Assembly: GCA_900318685.1 (NCBI GenBank)
Contig: ONLL01000003.1
Span: 1 to 64,000 of the forward strand
Source: an uncultured Prevotellaceae bacterium
Lineage (GTDB): Bacteria; Bacteroidota; Bacteroidia; Bacteroidales; Bacteroidaceae
Direction: 5' to 3'
Length of the DNA: 64,000 bases
The notes beneath the pieces were generated by a model, which saw nothing but the letters and a program-made list of their open reading frames with translations, did not search any database and was not told the origin of the DNA. The position numbers and the translations under genes are program-made. This document shows, one piece after another, positions 58,630 to 64,000 of this stretch (positions within the stretch are counted from its first letter, which is position 1; every line of letters starts with the position of its first letter).

Positions 58630-61227
58630 TCAGTCAATGTCAACGACTGTGATACCTGCTCCTCCGAACTGCACGTGCTCGTCGCGGAAATGGCTGACGT
58701 TGGGCACGGTGGCAAGGTATTGGCGGATGAGCTGTCGCAAGATGCCGGTGCCCGTTCCGTGAAGGATTCGCACACGTGGCATACCTACCAGGATAGCGTC
58801 ATCGATGAAATAAGTGACGGCATTGATGGCTTCATCGCCTCGCATACCTCTGACATCGAGGTCTTGATGGAAGTTCTGGCGGCGTGAGTCGATGGCTGCA
58901 CGGGCTCCGCTGCCTAAGCTGGCAAAGGAGCCAGAAATCTGTGCGTTGCGCTCTTCAGTCTTTGAGATCTCCTTCTCGGGTTCTTTAGCGGGCTCTAGGC
59001 GATCGAGGCGCATCTTGGTGCGCATGCCTCCACCAAAGACGATGGTAGCCTGCTTGCCGTCAATCTTTTCGATGGTACCTATGCTTGTGAGACCTTTAAT
59101 TCGAACGGTATCGCCAGCAGAGAGAGGCGCTTCTTCTTGATTCTGAGGTAAGGGCGTGCTTGCCTTTCCTGAGGCATTACCGTCTTGAGCACTTGCACTG
59201 CCTTCGCTCTCAGCGAGGAGCTGGGCTTTTCGCTTTTTCTCCTTTCGCTCCCTGCGCTCTTGAATCTGGCGCATCTTGCGCTCGATGCTTTCATCGCTGG
59301 CCTTCGTGTCAATCTCCGCTACTTCCTGCTTGAAGGACTCCATCTCTTCGCGCAGACGACGGGTAGCTTCTTTCTCTGCCTGCTGCTCGCGAATCTCGCG
59401 GATCGTGTATTCTATTTTCTTGTTGGCCGAGTTCAGCAGTTCCTCAGCCTGCTCCTTGGCTCGACGCAGAATAGCTTTTCGCTCCTGCTCAATTTCTTCG
59501 ATATTGCTCTCGTAACGGGCGATGCGGCCTTCCAGCGACTTCTCGTGCTGGTGGATGGTCTGACGTTTACCTTCCCAGTAACGCTTGTCGCGAACGATGT
59601 CCTGCAGGTACTTGTCGCTCTGGATGTATTCCGAACCAACAATGTCTGAGGCATCTTTGATCACTTCCTCGGGCAGACCCGTCTTGCGAGCAATCTCAAT
59701 GGCAAACGAGGAGCCGGGCTGGCCGATGGAAAGCTGGAACAGCGCTTGCATCTCGTGACGGTCATAAAGCATAGCACCGTTTACTACCCCCTCATGCTCG
59801 TCGGCAAAATGTTTCAGGTTCTGGTAGTGAGTGGTGATGACTCCAAAAGTTTTCTTCTTCCAAAACTGCTTCAGCACAGCCTCGGCAATGGCTCCGCCAA
59901 TCATGGGCTCCGTGCCTCCTCCGAACTCATCTATTAATAATAATGTGTGCTCGTCGCAATTTCGAATCATCTGCTTCATGTTCATCAGGTGAGATGAGTA
60001 GGTCGAGAGGTCGTCTTCGATGCTCTGCTCATCGCCGATGTCAATCATGATGTTGTGGAAAAGGCCGAAAGTAGAATGCTCGTTCACAGGGACGCTTAGT
60101 CCGCATTGCAGCATGTACTGCAGTAGGCCCACCGTCTTCAGACAGACCGATTTTCCTCCTGCATTCGGGCCGGAGATGATGAGTAGGTTGCCGCTAGCGC
60201 CCTTCGTATCTCCTGTGGAGGTTTCCAACCTGATATCCAGCGGCACCACCTTCTTGTCTTGTTTTGCCAACGAGAGCGCCAGTAACGGGTGCACAGCTTG
60301 AATCCAGTCGATATGCGGGCGGTCGTCTATCTTTGGCTCGATGGCTTTTGTCTGCTCTGCCAAAGCGCACTTGGCGTGAATGAAGTCTATCCAGCCCATA
60401 AATCTGTAAGAGTCTAGTATCTCCTTGATGTGTGGGCGTACCTCGTCACTGAATACGGTCAGGATGCGCACAATCTCACGTCGCTCCTCCGCTTCCAGCT
60501 CGCGGATGCGGTTGTTGGCCTCCACAACTTCAGCGGGCTCGATGAAGACGGTCTTTCCTGTGGCCGACTCATCGTGCACGATACCGTTGATGCGTCGCTT
60601 CACGCTAGGCGATACAGGTATCATCAGTCTGCCGTCGCGCATTGTTGGAGCGGCATCCTTGTCCACCAGTCCGTCGCGCTGAGCTGAATGCAGTATAGTA
60701 TATAATGTACGCGAGATGCTGCCCTCAGTCTTCTGAAGTTCATGACGAATACTGGCAAGCGTCATTGTCGCACCGTCCTTGATGCGCCCAAACTTGTCGA
60801 TGATGCTGTCAATACGGCGTATCATCGCAGGATAGGTCTGTACGTTCTCAGCCAGACGGTGAAGGGCAGGGTAGGGATCCTCGCCTTCCTCTCCGCTGTT
60901 TAGTAACGTTACCATCTTCATGATGGTCTCAAGCGACCGTCGCAGGTCAAACAGCTCCTGTTCCTCGAGGTGCGTACCAGTTAGGCGGATGCGAGTTAAA
61001 GCCTCGCGCATGTCGAAGAAATACTGCAGGGGGAACTCGCTGACCGACTCCATCAGCTGGCGGAATTCATGTATCTGCAGCAGCAGCTCGTTCACGTCGC
61101 TGGCAACGTCAGAGAAGGTCATCTCGTCGACGACGTCACGACCCAGCTGACTCATACATTGTTCGCGTATCAGCGTCCGTATTTCGTCGAATCCTATCTT
61201 TTGTTCGTAGTTATCCGGATAAATCAT
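58630..61227 (-). CDS. mutS2: Endonuclease MutS2
   Basis: 865 residues, starting MIYPDNYEQKIGFDEIRTLI as usual in Bacteroidetes MutS2. ABC-type ATPase with Walker A GPNAGGKS and Walker B LLIDEFGGGTEP, long coiled coils (~520-660), a KOW-like beta domain and a C-terminal Smr nuclease domain (LDVRGMRGDEA...HGTGTGILR). It suppresses recombination or rescues collided ribosomes, depending on the species. A -7 box lies only 5 bp from the start codon. Confidence 0.94.
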   Translation of the reverse strand: MIYPDNYEQKIGFDEIRTLIREQCMSQLGRDVVDEMTFSDVASDVNELLLQIHEFRQLMESVSEFPLQYFFDMREALTRIRLTGTHLEEQELFDLRRSLETIMKMVTLLNSGEEGEDPYPALHRLAENVQTYPAMIRRIDSIIDKFGRIKDGATMTLASIRHELQKTEGSISRTLYTILHSAQRDGLVDKDAAPTMRDGRLMIPVSPSVKRRINGIVHDESATGKTVFIEPAEVVEANNRIRELEAEERREIVRILTVFSDEVRPHIKEILDSYRFMGWIDFIHAKCALAEQTKAIEPKIDDRPHIDWIQAVHPLLALSLAKQDKKVVPLDIRLETSTGDTKGASGNLLIISGPNAGGKSVCLKTVGLLQYMLQCGLSVPVNEHSTFGLFHNIMIDIGDEQSIEDDLSTYSSHLMNMKQMIRNCDEHTLLLIDEFGGGTEPMIGGAIAEAVLKQFWKKKTFGVITTHYQNLKHFADEHEGVVNGAMLYDRHEMQALFQLSIGQPGSSFAIEIARKTGLPEEVIKDASDIVGSEYIQSDKYLQDIVRDKRYWEGKRQTIHQHEKSLEGRIARYESNIEEIEQERKAILRRAKEQAEELLNSANKKIEYTIREIREQQAEKEATRRLREEMESFKQEVAEIDTKASDESIERKMRQIQERRERKEKKRKAQLLAESEGSASAQDGNASGKASTPLPQNQEEAPLSAGDTVRIKGLTSIGTIEKIDGKQATIVFGGGMRTKMRLDRLEPAKEPEKEISKTEERNAQISGSFASLGSGARAAIDSRRQNFHQDLDVRGMRGDEAINAVTYFIDDAILVGMPRVRILHGTGTGILRQLIRQYLATVPNVSHFRDEHVQFGGAGITVVDID

Positions 61228-61231
61228 GGTG

Positions 61232-61239
61232 CAAAGGTA
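61232..61239 (-). promoter_or_regulatory. -7 box of mutS2, next to the start codon
   Basis: TACCTTTG on the minus strand ends 4 nt before the ATG at 61227, so the transcript would have almost no leader. Confidence 0.55.
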
Positions 61240-61366
61240 CTGCTTTTATATGAGAAATGAGAAGTGAAGAGGGAGAAATGAAACCTAAAGATGATAAAAA
61301 ACGTTAAATCGGGCTTGGCGGGACTAAATTCTCCTTCCTCGTTTCTCATTTCTCATTTTTTAATTG

Positions 61367-61374
61367 TACCTTTG
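61367..61374 (+). promoter_or_regulatory. -7 box of the tRNA-Ser gene
   Basis: TACCTTTG, 32 nt before the mature tRNA 5' end. Confidence 0.55.
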
Positions 61375-61405
61375 CACCCGCTTTTTACGGAGTGCCGTAG
61401 AATAA

Positions 61406-61490
61406 GGAGAGATGGTAGAGTGGTCGATTACAACGGTCTTGAAAACCGTCGTACCGAGAGGTACCGGGGGTTCGAATCCCTCTCTCTCCG
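61406..61490 (+). tRNA. tRNA-Ser (UGA)
   Basis: 85 nt. Acceptor GGAGAGA pairs with TCTCTCC, discriminator G at 61490. Anticodon stem ACGGT/ACCGT encloses the loop CTTGAAA with anticodon TGA at 61440-61442. A long class II variable arm (TACCGAGAGGTA) and the T-loop GTTCGAATC support serine. No CCA is encoded. Confidence 0.95.
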
Positions 61491-61580
61491 CTGAGAGTTC
61501 AATGAGTAACATCGTTGGACTCTTTCTTTTTACTTGACAAATGCCCTCTCATGTTTTGAAAATTCTGAGCAACAAATCCT

Positions 61581-61900
61581 TTGGCCGAATTTGAGCGAGT
61601 TTTGAGCATAGTTGTAATTCGCTGAAAATGAGTCTGTTGTGGAAGTGGTAATTTTTGCTGATTTAAAGGTAGCCACTTTGGTCTCGCTCGTCGGCCACTT
61701 TGATCACGAAAGTTACGGAGGATGCTATGCTTCGTCGCTTACTTTGCACACCAAAGTGCCTTTCCGGCGAGGTGAAAATGGCCTTCTAGCCAAGTAAAAA
61801 CCGCTTTTGAGCCTTAACTTTACTGACGACGAGCTGTCGACTATGTCATTTTCGTCATCATTTTCTTCTAGATTGCACTTTTTCGATGGGGCTATTTTTG
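61581..61900. repeat. Modular intergenic repeat element, copy 3
   Basis: The left end shares TTGGCC...AGCGAGTTTTGAG (61594-61606) and the following TAGTTG with copy 1. The middle has loose 22-24 nt units around GCCACTTTG (61673, 61694). The right end has CTAGATTGCAC (61868-61878), close to CTAGATCGCAC of copy 1. Confidence 0.6.
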
Positions 61901-62019
61901 ATTAATTTTCTTGACATTTCTTTTCTCTCTAGTGTGTAATCCCCTTCAAACTGAGGTCACTGGCTTCGATGCGATTTGCATCAGTATTCCTTTCGTTTCC
62001 TAAAATAATAAGGTATTTA

Positions 62020-62051
62020 TTTGGCTATTTAAGAAAAAGATAGTACCTTTG
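62020..62051 (+). promoter_or_regulatory. Promoter of the capsule/exopolysaccharide operon
   Basis: TTTG (62020-62023), 20 nt, TACCTTTG (62044-62051), with an ~80-nt leader before the ATG at 62133. Confidence 0.75.
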
Positions 62052-62132
62052 CAGCCTGAAAAAATAGACTTAGAAAAGGATGACTTTTGAACATCAGTAC
62101 CCATTCTGAAGTGGTGGATATAACGTTATAAA

Positions 62133-62879
62133 GTGATGATGTTTAATAAAAAGACAACGGTGCTTGACAGCGGGATGCTGTCGGGATTTACAGACTACCA
62201 CTGTCATCTGCTGCCTGGCGTTGATGACGGAGTGAAGGAGCTGCGGGAGACGCTGCAGCTACTGAGCTTATGGGAGGAACATGGCGTGAAGGAGATTTGG
62301 CTCACGCCGCATATCATGGAAGATATTCCCAATACCACCGCTGCCCTTCGCCAGCGCTTTGACGATCTCTCTGCAGCCTACAAGGGCCCTATCGTCCTTC
62401 ATCTTGCAGCAGAGCACATGCTCGACAACCTCTTTCTGGAGCGCATTGAGAAAGACGATGTGCTTCCCCTTGGTCCCAGCGGTAGCCGTCAACTGTTGGT
62501 GGAGACATCGTACTTTAATCCGCCGATGGATATGGAGCACATCATCGACAAGATGAAAGAACGTGCTTACACGCCCATCCTCGCTCATCCTGAGCGCTAC
62601 CAGTATATGGACATCGGCGACTACCGCCATTGGAAGGAGCGCGGCATGCTGTTTCAGCTGAACGTCCCTTCACTTGTGGGTGCCTATGGACCTGATGTGC
62701 AGAAAAAGGCAGAGATGCTGCTCAAGCGTGGGATGTATAACCTTTGCGGCACAGATACTCATTCCATTCGTTTCGCCGATTACTTCTTACATAGTAAGAT
62801 TAACAAAAAGATTAGCAGAAACTTGGAGGATTATTTGGATGTTTCAATTCAAATTAGTACCTTTGTCCCCGAAAAGTGA
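62133..62879 (+). CDS. CpsB/CapC-type tyrosine-protein phosphatase (PHP fold)
   Basis: 248 residues; ATG at 62133 or 62136. Metal-binding motifs of the PHP phosphatases are present: DYHCHLLPGVDDG, TPHIME, LAAEHMLD, ILAHPERYQY and GTDTHSI. It removes phosphate from the tyrosine autokinase (Wzc-like) that controls capsule or exopolysaccharide export, and a Wzc-like gene follows two genes later. It heads the operon. Confidence 0.9.
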   Translation: MMMFNKKTTVLDSGMLSGFTDYHCHLLPGVDDGVKELRETLQLLSLWEEHGVKEIWLTPHIMEDIPNTTAALRQRFDDLSAAYKGPIVLHLAAEHMLDNLFLERIEKDDVLPLGPSGSRQLLVETSYFNPPMDMEHIIDKMKERAYTPILAHPERYQYMDIGDYRHWKERGMLFQLNVPSLVGAYGPDVQKKAEMLLKRGMYNLCGTDTHSIRFADYFLHSKINKKISRNLEDYLDVSIQISTFVPEK

Positions 62880-62914
62880 TTTCTGAACGACTGAAAGAAA
62901 GAACCATTAAGTAT

Positions 62915-63712
62915 ATGAGAAAAAATCATCTGATTATTGTGGGGCTGCTCGCATTGATACTGAGCAGCTGTGGCGCGCCCAACGTGGCGTATTTCAACGA
63001 TCTTGGCAACGGACAATCTGAACAGGTGATGCAGGCACTCGACATCCGCCTGCGTCCTGATGATAAGGTCTCTATCGTCGTCAACAGTAAGGACCCTCAA
63101 CTGGCAGACCTATTTAATCTGCCTATCGTCTCGCATCGTGTGGGCTACTCTCAGACATCATCGCTGAATACCAGTCAGCAGATCTCTGCCTATACAGTGA
63201 GTCCGAATGGCGAGATTGACTTCCCCGTACTTGGCAAAATCAAGGTCGCAGGCTTCCGTCGCGACGAGGTGGCTGAGTTCATCAAGAACGAGCTTATCAG
63301 CCGTAACCTGGTGAAGGACCCCGTGGTGACCATCGAGTATGCAAACCTTGGCTTCAGCGTTCTTGGAGAGGTGAACCGCCCTGGGCGCTATTCCTTCGAT
63401 CGTGACCATATGACCGTGCTCGATGCCATCGGTATGGCTGGCGATCTCACCATTCAGGGTGAGCGCAATAATGTGCTTGTGATACGTGAGGTGGGCGGAC
63501 AGCGTGTGAACTATCGCATCAACCTGCAGTCAGGTCGCGAAGTGATGCAGTCGCCTGCGTTCTACCTGCAGCAGAACGATGTGGTGTATGTCACGCCCAA
63601 CAAGTTCCGTTCGCGTCAGACAACGGTGAACGGTAATAACGTACTCTCTGCATCGTTCTGGATTTCAGTAGCTTCGCTGCTCACTTCCATCGCAGTATTG
63701 ATAGTTAAGTAA
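62915..63712 (+). CDS. Polysaccharide export lipoprotein, Wza-like
   Basis: 265 residues from the ATG at 62915, which starts a lipoprotein signal (LILSSC, Cys20); the longer frame adds an unlikely N-terminus. The Poly_export domain is seen in LRPDDKVSIVVNSKDP and GEIDFPVLGKIKVAGFRRDEVAEFI, and SLBB domains in FSVLGEVNRPGRYSFDRDHMTVLDAIGMAGDLT. A single membrane helix closes the protein (FWISVASLLTSIAVLIV). It forms the outer-membrane exit for the polymer. 35 bp after the phosphatase. Confidence 0.92.
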   Translation: MRKNHLIIVGLLALILSSCGAPNVAYFNDLGNGQSEQVMQALDIRLRPDDKVSIVVNSKDPQLADLFNLPIVSHRVGYSQTSSLNTSQQISAYTVSPNGEIDFPVLGKIKVAGFRRDEVAEFIKNELISRNLVKDPVVTIEYANLGFSVLGEVNRPGRYSFDRDHMTVLDAIGMAGDLTIQGERNNVLVIREVGGQRVNYRINLQSGREVMQSPAFYLQQNDVVYVTPNKFRSRQTTVNGNNVLSASFWISVASLLTSIAVLIVK

Positions 63713-63736
63713 TAAAAAAAGAAAGAGTAATTAAGA

Positions 63737-64000
63737 ATGGCAATATCTGAAAAGAACAACAACATGGCAGAGGCTCAGGACGATAGCCTCCAGTTGAAGG
63801 ACCTGCTGGCTCTCTGCATAGGCAAGTGGAAGTGGTTTGTGCTGTCACTGATCATCTGTGTGGGAGCAGCCTTCGCCTATCTTCTCACTACGCCACCAGT
63901 GTTCACACGCTCTACCTCGATTCTCATCAAGGAGGAAAGAAAAGGACGCTCGGCCATCTCTTCGGAGATGAACGCCTTCTCTGAACTGGGATTGTTTAAT
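63737..64000 (+). CDS. Wzc-like chain-length/tyrosine kinase protein, 5' part
   Basis: 88 codons visible, cut by the window end. A cytosolic N-terminus (SLQLKDLLALCIGKWKWFVL) leads into a first membrane helix (LSLIICVGAAFAYLLTT), then the Wzz-type periplasmic start (FTRSTSILIKEERKGRSAISSEMNAFSELGLF). It controls polymer length and export with the Wza-like protein 25 bp upstream; the phosphatase at 62133 is its likely regulator. Whether a kinase domain is fused cannot be seen. Confidence 0.85.
   Translation, partial: MAISEKNNNMAEAQDDSLQLKDLLALCIGKWKWFVLSLIICVGAAFAYLLTTPPVFTRSTSILIKEERKGRSAISSEMNAFSELGLFN

Larger units (their letters stand above)
61491..62132. other. 640-bp region without a gene
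   Basis: The region holds repeat element copy 3 and, at its right end, the promoter of the capsule genes. No open frame of note. Confidence 0.7.

Noticed and set aside
62876-62914. N-terminal extension of the Wza-like protein
   Set aside because: The lipoprotein signal begins at the ATG at 62915; the extension overlaps the phosphatase stop and adds a charged stretch.

Overview
The window looks like a chromosomal segment of a Prevotella-like Bacteroidales bacterium. The reasons are a SusC/SusD pair, many promoters of the Bacteroidetes type (TTTG, 19-20 nt, then TAnnTTTG), a probable type IX secretion (T9SS) sorting tail, DUF4252/DUF4251/DUF4827 proteins, short ECF sigma factors and the absence of clear Shine-Dalgarno sites. 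The genus is an inference. The window is mostly ordinary chromosome with glycan-use genes. I see no intact prophage, IS element or CRISPR array.

Layout. 1-7524: 3' part of a giant secreted surface protein. 7535-9898: GH9 glucanase lipoprotein, divergent from xerD (10106-11056). 11057-11627: non-coding repeat element. 11628-14415: operon of a lipoprotein, ECF sigma, anti-sigma, DUF4252 protein and three tiny membrane proteins, followed by a second sigma/anti-sigma pair (14582-15584). 15762-25245: pectin/arabinan locus with GH51 divergent from GH28, then a SusC carrying a C-terminal OmpA domain, then SusD. 25387-26056: toxin-antitoxin pair whose toxin has a nonsense codon. 26630-28855: recQ. 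28892-29452: remnants of two defence or regulatory genes. 29886-31826: secreted nuclease/phosphatase-like protein with a dockerin. 31831-38235 (minus): DUF4251, glmM, DUF4827, nrnA, nucleotidyltransferase and typA. 38357-40480: sufC-sufD. 40477-41961: hutH. 42228-48983: AraC regulator divergent from an RND tripartite pump. 49227-51522: third ECF sigma module. 51594-57788 (minus): lemA, htpX, SGNH hydrolase, ftcD and hutU. 57954-61227: lytic transglycosylase and mutS2. 61406-61490: tRNA-Ser(UGA). 62133-end: start of a capsule/exopolysaccharide operon (phosphatase, Wza-like, Wzc-like).

How the genes fit together. GH51, GH28 and SusC/D are consistent with uptake and breakdown of arabinan-bearing pectin. 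HutH, HutU and FtcD cover most of histidine degradation to glutamate, but imidazolonepropionase is not in the window. The three ECF modules share one architecture: a short sigma, then a single-pass membrane protein with a conserved N-terminal motif, then secreted or membrane proteins of unknown function.

The most unusual signals are repeats. GC-rich palindromic elements ending in AGCC...GGCT sit in frame inside three unrelated conserved genes (GH51, hutU, tolC-like), and two of them encode the same peptide. Simple repeats are also inserted in frame in glmM and in a sigma gene. Four intergenic regions carry arrays with a 22-23 nt period, and three of these share conserved flanking sequence. 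The SusC-OmpA fusion is the most striking single protein.
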